Source: Limanda limanda (taxonomy: Eukaryota; Chordata; Actinopteri; Pleuronectiformes; Pleuronectidae). From it: a DNA stretch of 64,000 nt. Position numbers and translations under genes: made by a program. Location: the NCBI RefSeq assembly GCF_963576545.1, contig NC_083656.1, positions 9,820,346-9,884,345 of the forward strand, read 5' to 3'. Shown one piece after another: positions 47,853-59,714 of this stretch. Under the pieces are notes generated by a model. That model was not told where the DNA came from. It made no database searches and was given only the letters and a program-made list of their open reading frames with translations. Position 1 is the stretch's first letter, and every line of letters begins with the position of its first letter.

Positions 47853-49086
47853 AAGCTCAGTCACTGAAATGGCAGCTCACTTACCTTTTATTTTCTTATG
47901 ACCCCCCCCCTAACCCCTCTTGTGATCTCAGTTAGTTCAGTTTGTAACACTGCTTGTGCGTGCAGGTGCAGATCTCGTGTCCGTGTCCCCTCTGACCTCT
48001 GTATGACTTCTGTTTCTTATGTGCACCATATATGAAGATTCCTTTGCTGTTTCACTCTTTCACTGTTGAGAGAATTCCCCATGACCACTCAAAGACCCGC
48101 AGGTGCCTGTCTCTGCCTGTCAACATTTTGCTCATCATCAACTGCTCGGTTCTGTTCAGCTGGTGATGTTGCACAACCCATGTTTTCTAGAATAATAAGG
48201 TAGCACTTTCACAACAACACGTTGTTGTTTTTGATGTGTGTAATGTGCACCGCCACATGTGTACTCCCCTTTTATCTCCGTCCATTAGAGAGACGGAGGG
48301 CTTGTGCAGGATGCTGTTTGTGACTGATGGATGAATTCAGCAGGTTTTTTACCAAAGCTTCGATCAGAGCACCTCAGGCTGCAGCTTCCAAATGAGCTCT
48401 GTTGTTTTCAGCTCAGCCCGGTCCAGGCAATATGAGCTGGTGGTTCCTTTGTGGCTCTTCAGCAGATATGGTTTGCTGGTATTCATATTAGTGAGTGTGT
48501 GTGTGTGTGTGTGTGCATGTGTGCTGCACAGTATTATGATACTAATGATGCCTGGCGATTCACTCAAATATCCATGAGAGATTGAAAGTCAAGGTTCTTC
48601 AAAAAAATCTTGTAGAAAAAAATGCTCGTGGGAATCCCTGAATACAAGAGTGGATGAGTCGTTAGTAGATAGAGAGGTAGCTGCCACATCACTGCTGCTG
48701 GAGCTCACATCCGTGGCACTGTTAATACTTCATGCGTTGACCAAGTCGCACTAATGAGCTCTCTGTGAGACCTCTTGTTCTGCCAGCGCTCGCTCTGGAC
48801 CGATTTCTGTTCCAGCAAAAACTTTTGTCATATAATTTACGACTCTCATAATGGTCCCCTGGCTGTATTAGTGAATATAGGGAAACCATCTCCTGTAGTC
48901 TATTCACGGCAGTGTTAATAATAAATGCTGCTGTCCTCTTACAGTCACGGTAATAAGACTGAACGGTGATGTTTTTTTGTCGTCTCTTTGCTGTTGCTCC
49001 TGTGTAGTTCAGTAGCTCTTACGTGACAGTGGAGGACCTCGCTGATCAGGATCAGACAGGATATTTCAGTTATTTGTTGTTATTTC

Positions 49087-49320
49087 AAACAATCAATCAA
49101 TCAAGTTTTATTTGTATAGCCCACATTCACAAATCACAATTCGTCTCATAGGGCTTTAACATGGTGTGACATCCTCTGTCCTTAACCCTCAACAAGAGGA
49201 AGGAAAAACTACTAAAAACCTTTTTAACAGGTAAAAATATGTAGAAACCTCAGAGAGAGCCACATGTGAGGGATCCCTCTCCCAGGACGGACAGAAGTGC
49301 AATAGATGTCAAGTGTAAGA
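49087..49320 (-). repeat. Retroposon 3' end of a common fish family, with TTGA-type tail
   Basis: On the plus strand CAATCAATCAATCAAG is followed by TTTTATTTGTATAGCCCACA, then CACAAATCACAATTCG, GACATCCTCTGTCCTTA and GGATCCCTCTCCCAGGACGG, an order of words I recognise from many teleost genomes. The minus strand is therefore a retroposon end with tail (TTGA)n. I do not assign a family name. Confidence 0.6.
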
Positions 49321-52300
49321 AAACATCATCAGGATTAAAGTTTTTAGCAGCATCGATGAGGGTAAACATTTTTCAATACTATGTGTGAAGCAGTCCTGCT
49401 GCTAGTTGAGCTTGGTAACATATTAATAGTCATAAATCAATGCGGTGACATAAAATTGCATAATCAGGATTAGGGCTGTAATTTAAGATTCTTTTAATAA
49501 TTTGGATTGTTTTTCAGATGTGTTAGTCAGTTGAAAGTCTTTACTGATGTACATTGGTCAATGGAAACTAAAATCATCAACCCATTGAGGGCTGGATTCA
49601 AAACCACACTGAAAATCAATGTAAAAAATTGAAATCACAGGCGGATCTAACCTGGATAAAGAGAAAGCACTTGTCCGTGGCAACCAGATGCAAAACCATT
49701 CCCCTTTTTGGGGACTGTACTGCAGTATAAGATATAAAGGGTGTACTCAAAAAAACTACAATGTTTATTTTGGAACCTACTTTTTAAGTCTCTTGTGATC
49801 TTCGGTATCCCCTCCAAGACAACAAACTTTTTCACATTGTTACTGAGGATGTCTGTCACCATGAGGCATTAGCTCCACTTCCTGCGCCAAACAATGACTT
49901 CAGTTCTCCTGGTATGTTCAGAATGCCTCCTATCAGCCTGGGCTTAACTCGGCTGATGTGCTAAATTGACTGAATACATCTACATTCATGAGGCAATCAC
50001 ATCCACAAAAAACAAACTGTTTTACAAATTTTAAATGGAAGTCGAGATGTTTAGGCCCCGGAGCCTGACTTTATTCTTTGACCCATTCTGGCATGGAACA
50101 GTAGGAGGGAGGAAATTAGTCAAAGAAATGCTAAAATCATATCACTCATGACCTTAAGCCATCTCTTTTCTTGTCAAATACCAGCCGGCCTGGCACAAAC
50201 TAAAGGGATCAGGACTGTGAAAGCCGGGTTATTCTTGTGGCATCTCAAAAACGATTTAACGGGGCCTCAGGGAGATGTTTTTTTTTTTTTATCTGTCTCC
50301 CGGTCCTGTGAGGAAGTCACCAGAGACACTTTTGGATGCTCATTTCAAGTGTTGTCTCATTAATTCAGTTCCATTGAGATACTGGTGTTCCTTGAGAGAG
50401 TCTTCAGAGGGTTGCGGTTCTAGAAGGCAAACCAGGAAACACGAAGCAACAGGATTATTTACTGGATCCACACATTGCTGTGCTGCGCAAATTTTCCTTT
50501 GAGAGCCTGTGGCTTCATGAGAAATGTTTTCCATCCCTTGATGACACCCTGTGCAATCTTGCCTAAAGAAATCTCACATAATACTAGCTCACAAAATAGA
50601 AAATACTATGATTGTGCACAATTCATTTGGATAATGTTAACTTTTTTTAACTGCAGCTCACAGTTGCAGGTTGGGCTAACTAGGAAATAACTTCCTGTTG
50701 GTCAGATCTCAGACTGGCAGCATATCTAAGGAGACAGTTGAACGGCCACCCTGTACGCCCTGGCTTTAAACGTTTGTCACTCTGTGGCCATGAGATCCTA
50801 TTTCTAAACCTGTGTGTGGCAGGACATCAGGACTGACAACCCCAGACTGCTCTCATTTGGAGCAGGTTAGCGGTGAGTGACACATTGGGAGCAGAAAATA
50901 CAGTCGCAGTCGCTCCGTCTCTTCACTGAGGCCACAAGTAATTTGTGAAGCCCCCGCCCTGCACCCGAGAAAACCATCTCCTACTCACAAGTGCAGAACG
51001 CTAACAAATATGGTTGCAATTAAAACACAGTCTCGGTTACCACATAAATTCTAACCATGTGTTTTAAATTCACCAGCTCGTATTTTACCCTTCTCCTAAA
51101 CTGTTAAAACTGTCTGGTGGGAAATACGGTCGAGTGAAATTTGAGTCGTTCCTTCTTAACCGCTCATGGATTACATTTTTAGTTTTCATTGTGTTTCTTT
51201 CGGAAAACGCCTTGTCTCAGGTTTGTTTCGAAAAACGATGAAAAGGAAAGTTTTAGAACAAGGCACCCGATTCTTGGAAGTAGATGCTGTTGAGTAACAA
51301 CATTTTTGGTCTGTGTTATCGCCATAGATATAAATCTAATATAATGTTCATATAAATTGTGCATTTGTTTTCTCGCACATCCTCCTTTTGGTTGGGTGAC
51401 CAATTCAAATATTTGCACTTGAACCCTAACCTGTTATTATTTGGTAGCCGCAACAAACTTTATTTACTTTTCATTGTCTTACTCATTAGACACCGTCGCA
51501 TCATCTGAAACAAAAGTTTGCCTGTCATCCTCCTCCTCGGACCTTCTGGAGGTCGGTACGACTTTGCTATTCTTCATTTTGAAAGGGAATTATATATTAA
51601 CTATGGGCTGCGCTGCTTGGTGAGGCAATTCTAATAGTACAGCTCCCAGTGGCTTGCTGTGCGATGGTGGCTAAGACAAATGACAGCTGGCCTATTTAAT
51701 CAGTCCATAGCTAAGTGGTTCCACACTGCTCCTTCTTGGCTCGCCATGGAAGTTGGAACACGTCTAGGTCTTGTTTTAAATGTTGCTGTCGTCTAAGTGT
51801 TTTTTGGGAGGTGGACTGAAGCGTTTGTTAACAAGTTCACCTTGTGTGTACAGTACATAAGGTGAAATGTAAGATTTGTTTATCTTGACTGCAAATTGTA
51901 GTGCAGTTCAACAAGTATCTGTAACCGTGATTTCAACACACAACATGGAGCCGGTTCAATGACAAGGAGGAAGCACTTAAAGCTATAAATCAGAAATTAT
52001 TCAGCATCCTGTGAAATTACCACTTGTACCATCTTGTTTTGTTCTCATTTATGGCCTCTGCTGTTTGTCGTTATGGTGTTGCCTCTGAAGAGTATTGCTT
52101 CCATTCAGGGTTCTTAGCATACAAACAGCTGTTTAAGTACGTTGTACAGGTGATTGTTTAAATGCACTGGTATTGGATAGGAACACAATATTGGCCGATA
52201 TGCAAAGTCCAGGTTGCGGATTTAGTAACGGAAGTGAAAAATGGTATCGGAACATCTCTATCAAAGACCAAACGTTGACTTTTATCGAGTAAATTTGTTC

Positions 52301-52567
52301 CATATCACTGGCAGGACATCAAAGAAACACATCTCACTTGCCACAGTGAAAAAATGACAAGAGTCATCGCTGCTCAGTTCCTCTAAATACAGTCGGTGTC
52401 TCCGTAGTGACAGGAGACAGTGACACAGTTTGACATGACATCGCATTCTTGGAGTGAAAGGTGACGCATGGAGGCACGAGTGGGTCGGGACCTCCACAGG
52501 AAATACAATGAACTGTGATGTCCCTTCTTGGCAGTTTGTCAAAGAAAATGGGACATGAAGTAGAAAG

Positions 52568-52663
52568 GACAAACACAAACACACACACACACGCACACAC
52601 ACACACAAACACCTTGGTTGACGATGTATGATGAGGCTGTATGTGTGTGTGTGTGTGTGTGTG
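52568..52663. repeat. Inverted pair of (CA)n and (GT)n tracts
   Basis: An imperfect CA tract at 52568-52611 and a GT tract at 52641-52663, separated by about 30 bases, are reverse complements and could fold back. Confidence 0.85.
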
Positions 52664-55600
52664 ACTGATGTGGGTCGCCCCCATTGCTCGCCTGCCCAGG
52701 CAGACGGTCTTCAGCTCGCTCAGTATTGATTGTGGACACAGCAGCTTGGGCTTTGTCTGAAAGGTGTCCTGCTGTGCCGCTTATGCTAGTTTGACAGATG
52801 GCTAATGGTGTGTAGCATCTCAATGTGAATCAAAGGTCACTGATGTAGACATATTACTACATAATTTAGATGGTAAAAGTATTGCACTTGTCTTTAAACC
52901 ATCAGTTTTTTGTATTGTCTATTAAGGAATTGTATGTGCGCCCAGGTCGCTCCACCCTATGTTTTACAGCTTTGACGGCAGACAACTTTACTTTAGCTCA
53001 GTGGATCACTAGATTTCAGGATGGGGGAAAATATCGTAGTTTGCTTAAGAGCTTATCAGTAATGTAAACTGAACCTTTCAGGTTAAGAACACTACACCTG
53101 TATCCGCAGACTCAATTCATCCATTAAACACAAAACATTGTGTAGTTTAGCCGCCGGACTGACACATTTTATTCATTTAAAATGCGACTGTTGTCAAATT
53201 GGTCATTAAAGTGTTCCAGCAACGCCATTGAATTTATTGTTGAGCTCATTGCAATCACTGTCACTGTCCTCTAACTCATTTGTATTTATGCAAGTTGTGC
53301 ACAGGGACATTGCATACTGATGCAACACAGAAATTAGAGTAAGTGAGGGAATACAAATAATGTAATGAATGTAATAATAATAATGAAATGATTTGAGTGT
53401 GTGTTGGTACCTTTTTTTAAACATTTGCCGCACATTAGCGAATTGTGAAATGCAATTTTCTTACCGTTTCACCTCCTACTTGTGATTTTAATATCGGATA
53501 ACGGCCTCATCAATAGTCACATAATGTGAAGTAATGACTGATGATTACCAATTAGAGTTAATTACACACAGTATTTCTAAAAGTTTAATATTTTATTCTT
53601 CATTTTTGATGATTGCATAAGTTGTACAAGTTATCCACTTGTATTTTCCAAAACTGGTAGAATTACCGACATATGCAATGCAGTGCTAATCCAAACATGA
53701 TTTCCTCCTTATTGATCACTATCTGTCCTTTATTTGGTTGCAAGGTATCAATATGTTTTTAAATGCGACTTGTTCTTTTAAGACATTGCTTTCTTTAGAT
53801 CACTGGAGTGGAGACACAAGCTAAAGACAGCATAATTGCTTTGTGGACACAAAGTTTAATGAAAGAATTGACAGTGCAGACAAGGCTGCCAACTGACTCT
53901 GTATTGAGCTTTCTTAACAGCCCTCTAGCTGGCTGCTTTGGCCGAGGCTTTATTCGTGCTCTGTAGTGATGAGCTTGCAGCTGAGCCGAGGCAGTGCCAG
54001 GCTGCTCGTGGGTGAGCTCACACTGGATGACCTGTCTAACAGCGCGGGTCAAGCATGGGCCAAAAGAACCCGACTCGCCTCTCAAGAACCTCAGAAGACA
54101 GAATCTAGCTATACGTAGTTGGCAGGTTTTACTTGAGGTGTATGCATAGCTTCACAGAGCCAATGGCATCAACATGCAAGCTGGTATTAAGTCTCATGAG
54201 CTGGAGCTCTTTCTCCACTCAACATATTTACTTTTGCCTAAGCAAACTTCCCCAGAGTTATGTTCTCCAGTCATTATACCGTATTGTTTGTTTAGTCTTT
54301 AAATCTGAAATGATTTGATTCACAGCTGGCAGAAAACATTAGAGCTCAACATCTCCGAAGCTCTTCAGGTTACAAACATGTCAGCATTAATATCCGCTGC
54401 AGTCCATATTAACGTTGGGTTTTTCATCTGTAAATGTCTCATGGGTCTCTTGTAATGGAGGTGTCAGTCATTGCAGATGGGCTTGGTATTGCCACGTGCA
54501 GCTAGAGACTGCCTTTCAGGAGCCTGGCATTTGATGAAATGACCGTTTGTTGTGTGTATGTGTGTGCGTGTGTGTGCGGGCCTAAATACTTGATAAAGTC
54601 AGAGCCTTGCAGCTCCGATGCTGGTGGGCCCTGGAGGCAGTTTTGAATTTCTGTGAGTGGCAGCTCTACTCTGTGATCGACCTTTAGTGATTGAGATGAA
54701 GTTGTCTCACCACTGTAGCTGACTCCCAGGCCTCCTGTTCTTAACAATGAAGACAGAGATTGTGGAGACATGAAATAAATTTTCATTTGGCCTTTATATT
54801 TTTATACCCAAACCTTAACCATTTCTCCAAATGTCTGTAATCTCAGGGTTGTTATCCTACTTTTATCTAACTTTGACCGCAGGTGTTATCCCTCCATCAT
54901 GACTGGGCCAAAGTGACACGTGTGGGTTGAAGACATGGACTGTAAATTAAGATGGACAACCAGTTTCCAATTCCTCCCACTATCCAGATATGAAGCCAAT
55001 ACATCCTGGTTACAAACGCTTTCATTTTGCACAAATGGGTCGGGGTATCACCGTGATTATGAAGGCGTGTGTCGCAGTTTCAGTGCTGGTTTCAGAATTG
55101 TTACACCCACAGTTTAAGGTGATTCGAAAAGAAACCGTGTGGGTCTCGAACCATACAACTTGAAAATTATTATTTAATTATGCAAAAAATGTATTTGAAA
55201 TCTTAAATTTTGTGTATTGTGCATTTTATTCTCGATGTGGACCATGATACGGGCCCAAATATATAACAATTAATGGTTGCACATGCACAAATTTGATCAG
55301 CCGAGCTGCGCAGTCATGCTTTTTGTACAAGTCAGAAGTGCAAGTTAAAAATACCTTTACTGTTATTGCATCAACGCTTGACAGTCATTCGTGAAACCAC
55401 AAGTTCTCACTCTGAGCAGTCATGTAACCTGTTGAGATGCTGAAAGTAAACAAAACAATAATGATCGGAAACAAGGCAACAGAGACACCCGTCCTAAAAA
55501 TACACTATCCGATGCTTTGGTTTTGCTGCAAAATGTAAATGGTTTCAGAGAGCTGTTGCATCACCTGTGCAATGCAATCAAGTTAATAAATTAAACCAAT

Positions 55601-56436
55601 TGATGGGGTTAATTCAGGTGTAAATATAATGAATATTCTGATCGCATGTCTTTCTTCTTTAAAGCTTTTGCAGATTTACAGTAGATCAAATGATTACGCT
55701 GTTACTTTATGGATTCCTGGTCCTTTTGTGATTCTAAGAAGACTCCCCTGCAAATTGATCTCTGTCATTTCATGGTTAGGTTCATGCTGCTTTGCTTTGG
55801 GAATGCAATATAGCCAAGGTCTACTTATTTAAAAGGCAATTCAAGAGGCCAAGTAAAGATGTTGTCAGTGGCTGGCACAGTGCACATTTCAAAAAGTATA
55901 TATATTTTTTGCAATCTCGGGGATAAGTGCAGAGTGGTGGTTCATTTCAACAGTTGGTGGTGTTAAGGCCAAATGAAGGGTTTTTTCCTCTGGATGATTA
56001 AACCAAGTTCAGTGGAAGTTATCTGTCTTCATCTGTTCCAGCAATTTCACAGAAAAGTTCAGAGGTGTGCATGATGTGAAGTAGAGCAGATATACTTTAC
56101 TCATAAGAAACTCTCTGGATACAAGTGTTTCTGTTGCACTCTCTGCTGTATCTGCTCATTTATCAGTTGTCTTATGAACACTGAAGAATGCCTCTGACCT
56201 TTTTTTTAAACTGTTTGACAGTTTCATGTTGATGGTGTGTGACTACAGGCCAACCTTCTCTACCTTTTTTATTACTGATCCACATGATCTCTTTTGTGGG
56301 ACTTTTCAGAGCACTGACACCATATTGCTCTCATCACTGACAGTGGGACGTCTGCTTCATGTTTAGAGACTAGAATTGATACGTGCCCCAAGGCCGAACA
56401 GTCCCTTCATGAAACCACATTTACATTCACTAGATC

Positions 56437-56705
56437 CGGGTTTTATTTGGATCAGCACCAAATTACACACACTTGTAGATATCAGTCCCAAGAAAATCCC
56501 TATGGGCTCCTCCTTGACCTTTTAATATGTCCTTCCACCAAGTTCTGTGGTTATCCCTCCCGTAAACATAACCTTCTTTAAATGTTGAAATGAAATGTCC
56601 TCTCTTGATGTATACAACATCCTTTTAAAGGATTTTGTAGAAATTCATCCTGTAGTTTCTGCCTAATCCCGCTAACTAACAGACAAACACATGGCAGAGG
56701 TAATC
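56437..56705. repeat. Dispersed repeat family B, copy 2
   Basis: Contains CCACCAAGTTCTGTGG, then CTGTAGTTTCTGCCTAATCC CGCTAACTAACAGACAAACAC and GGCAGAGGTAAT, parallel to 19750-19990. It is in the same orientation as that copy and lies in dock1 intron 1. Confidence 0.6.
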
Positions 56706-58859
56706 TCAGCATGAAGAACATGTCCCCTGGGTTTGTATTGTTGCATACGTTTGTTTTGCTCTACGTGCACTATGAGGTGCTGCACCTGATGGAGGTCAAG
56801 TGCTTCATCATCATCAGTGAAGTCACATGTTTAATTAAGGGCCATCAAGGAGTAAACTTGCTCGAGTCAATTGCAGAGTTTCTTCAAATATTTGAAGCTA
56901 ATTATACACTCATTAGCATTCGTATCACAAGTGATGTAACACGGGGTCGGGAATAATTAGCTACTTTTCCACATGCTGTGTATTGGTGTATTGACAGAAG
57001 AAAAACACAACCCTGTGACCTGTTGAATAATAGATGCAAGCACTTCTATCACTGGGGCTGAAATTGGAGTAAAAGGTCAATCCCGTCCTTACCCGAGTCT
57101 TGAATATTATTTTCAAGATTACTTTTGAATTATTCGCCTGCCGGATCGATGAGTCATAGATGGAAAGTGTGTCACGAGGCCCTCATTCATTCCATGAGCT
57201 GAATGTGCAGAGTGCAGACAGGTTTTCTCTGCAGAGCCAGTGGAGATGCTCATGCACCACCACCACCACAAAAAAAAAACTAAAAAAAGAAACCACACCA
57301 GAGACCCCCGTGTGTGAGGAGGTCTCTGTGAACAGCTTTGCTCGGTGCTGTGTAATAAGCTGGGTTCTGCCCTCTCTCCCTGTTGTATTTGGAAGATGAT
57401 TTTCAATTAAAGGAATAACTTGGCTCCTCAGTGCCAATGGAAGCAGAGTTATCCGCCTGCGTCAGATTGCACCCCGAGGCCTGAGTTGGACCTGAGCGCA
57501 TGGCAGGAAGTTGTGCCAAAAGGTATTACTGCTGTTGGCATCCAGAGCTTTTAACTGCTTGTTCCTTCATCTTATTTCCTTTTCTCCGAACCTGCTCCCT
57601 TCCTCTGCCGTATGCCATTATACTTTCGCAGTGTTCTGTTTCTACTTACCTATTTTATTTTAGATGAGGTATTGTTAACCTCCCTGCAGCCCTGAAAAGC
57701 AGTAGTATTTCCGTCTGGTTGACTTAAAGGCCAGAGGCCCCCCCCCCCATCTATTGTGATACGGTAATATCTCAAGTGGCATTTCCTGCTCGTTTCCAGC
57801 GAGAGGGAGAAGAAATCTGGTCCAGAGAGTGAGAGAGAGACCTGGGGCTTTCCTCTCTCGCAGAGCAGCTGCTGTCGTATTAATTTCAGGTTAATTACAG
57901 GAGCATTATCTCCGCTTTCCAGCTGCAGATAAAGCTAAAAGGCTGTTGTATATAATTGGTTTAAGAGGAAAGAGGGTGATTTTGTTGCTATTTCACAATC
58001 CCGGGTTCACTGTCTGCGTTTGCCACTAAATAAGAACCATCAGGCTTCCGTCTGAACGCCTAAACCGCTTTGTAAACCCTATTAGACAGGGACTTTCAAT
58101 TAATTATCATGTTTTCGCTGCCTTGTACGTCCCAGGCAAAGCTCTTTCTCCGTTGGAATGTGACAAACATGCTGTATTGCTGATTGTCTTCTTTCAGTTT
58201 GCATGCGTCCGACTTAGATAGGTGTGTATTGCAACACATCAGCAAACCCCAGTGGCCTACATCACATTTTAATAACATACTTAGAAGCTCTTATTTCTTT
58301 TAGTGCTTGAAATGATCTTCATTTCTCAAGAGTAGAAATTAATGAATGAAAGTAGGGATTATTGTAATTTCCTACTCCTTGAACTGTACTTTGACTCTCT
58401 TAAAAAATCCGGTCCTACAAGCTTGACTACTCCCAGCATTCTTATGATTACTGGTACTTATTTATTCACCTGTAGTCTTGCCAACTATTGTGCTAAAGGG
58501 ACATCTGAGTGTTGTTTATGCAAAAGTTTATTCATACAGCTACCCTCTGCTAATGGGCTTTGTACTCTCATTCAAATGAGGAATTGGCAGCCTTGACTCA
58601 CTCACCACCTCCAGCATCACACACACAAGCCTGTACGTGTTTGTGTGTGAGAGTGTGTATGAGAGTGAGAGTATCAGCCATTCCAGAATGGTTTGGATAG
58701 TATTGTTAGTGATTTTAATAATCAATCAATCCTTTGCTCAGGTCTTATCAAACTAGACAGTTTGTAGCTGCTCAACTGAGAGGATTTGCTATTTTGATGT
58801 ACTAGCTGGTGTCAGTTAGTAAAGTGGTCAAAGGCTTTCACAGTAAAACAAATCCTTGA

Positions 58860-58890
<31 letters not shown>

Positions 58891-59032
58891 GCCGGGTAGT
58901 CTTGTGCTTTAAAGTAGAAATGGATATATCACTTTACGAGCAGATCTCTTCATCATTCACCCCGGGTTAGTCATTTATACATATATATTGTGTGTGTGTG
59001 TGGATGTGTGTGTGTGTGTGTGTGTTTGTGTG
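58860..59032. repeat. Two GT/AT microsatellites
   Basis: (GT)n(AT)n at 58860-58890 and (TG)n with a GGATG interruption at 58989-59032, about 100 bases apart. Confidence 0.9.
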
Positions 59033-59473
59033 AAACCCTCCTCTGCTGACTCCTTCGTCTCGCTTAAGAGATCCATAGTGCAGCTGGAGTGTAATAAGCA
59101 TCCTCTATTCATTGCTGCTGCCTGGAAAGGGGTGTTCTGTTTTCTTATTGAACTCCTCCTCAGTCACGTTAAGCTCTGTTTTAAATTCACATTCCCTTTC
59201 TCTGTATTACTGTGCACAATTCTTTGTGTTTCCCTCAACGTGGTAGCAATCCCAGTCTTTTCCTGGCTGTGTCATATTGAGCTGCTTGGGCCGTTTTGTC
59301 CAATGTTCCTTCCTTGAAAAATGACTTTCCAGATAGTTACAGATTACTTTTGTTTCTGTTGAGTAATCGAGGAAATGACTGATTGATCCTTTGAGCTCTA
59401 GATCCAACATTATATTATACTTGATGGCCCTGCATAAGGCCACCAGGATTTTACATTAATAGAAAAACTCAGT

Positions 59474-59681
59474 ACATTACATTACATTACATTACATTTC
59501 ATTTAGCTGACGCTTTTATCCAAAGCGACTTACAATAAGTGCATTCAACCCTGAGGGTACAAACCAAGAACAACAAGAATCAAGACAGTAAAATTTCTTC
59601 GAAATAAAGCAAAACTACAGAGTGCTATAAGTAAGTGCCATTTTAGTGCTACCAAAGTGTTAGTTTTCAAAAGTGGTTAGT

Positions 59682-59714
<33 letters not shown>

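Larger units (their letters stand above)
46751..59473. other. dock1 intron 1, left part
   Basis: No host exon was found. Contents: GC-rich start to about 47200; a possible transposase remnant at 47724-47852; an interspersed repeat at 49087-49320; (CA)/(GT) tracts at 48495-48514 and 52568-52663; an interspersed repeat at 56437-56705; a candidate conserved non-coding element at about 57830-58110; and (GT)n/(AT)n tracts at 58860-58890 and 58989-59032. The open frames in this region are short, repeat-driven or lack splice support. Confidence 0.6.
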
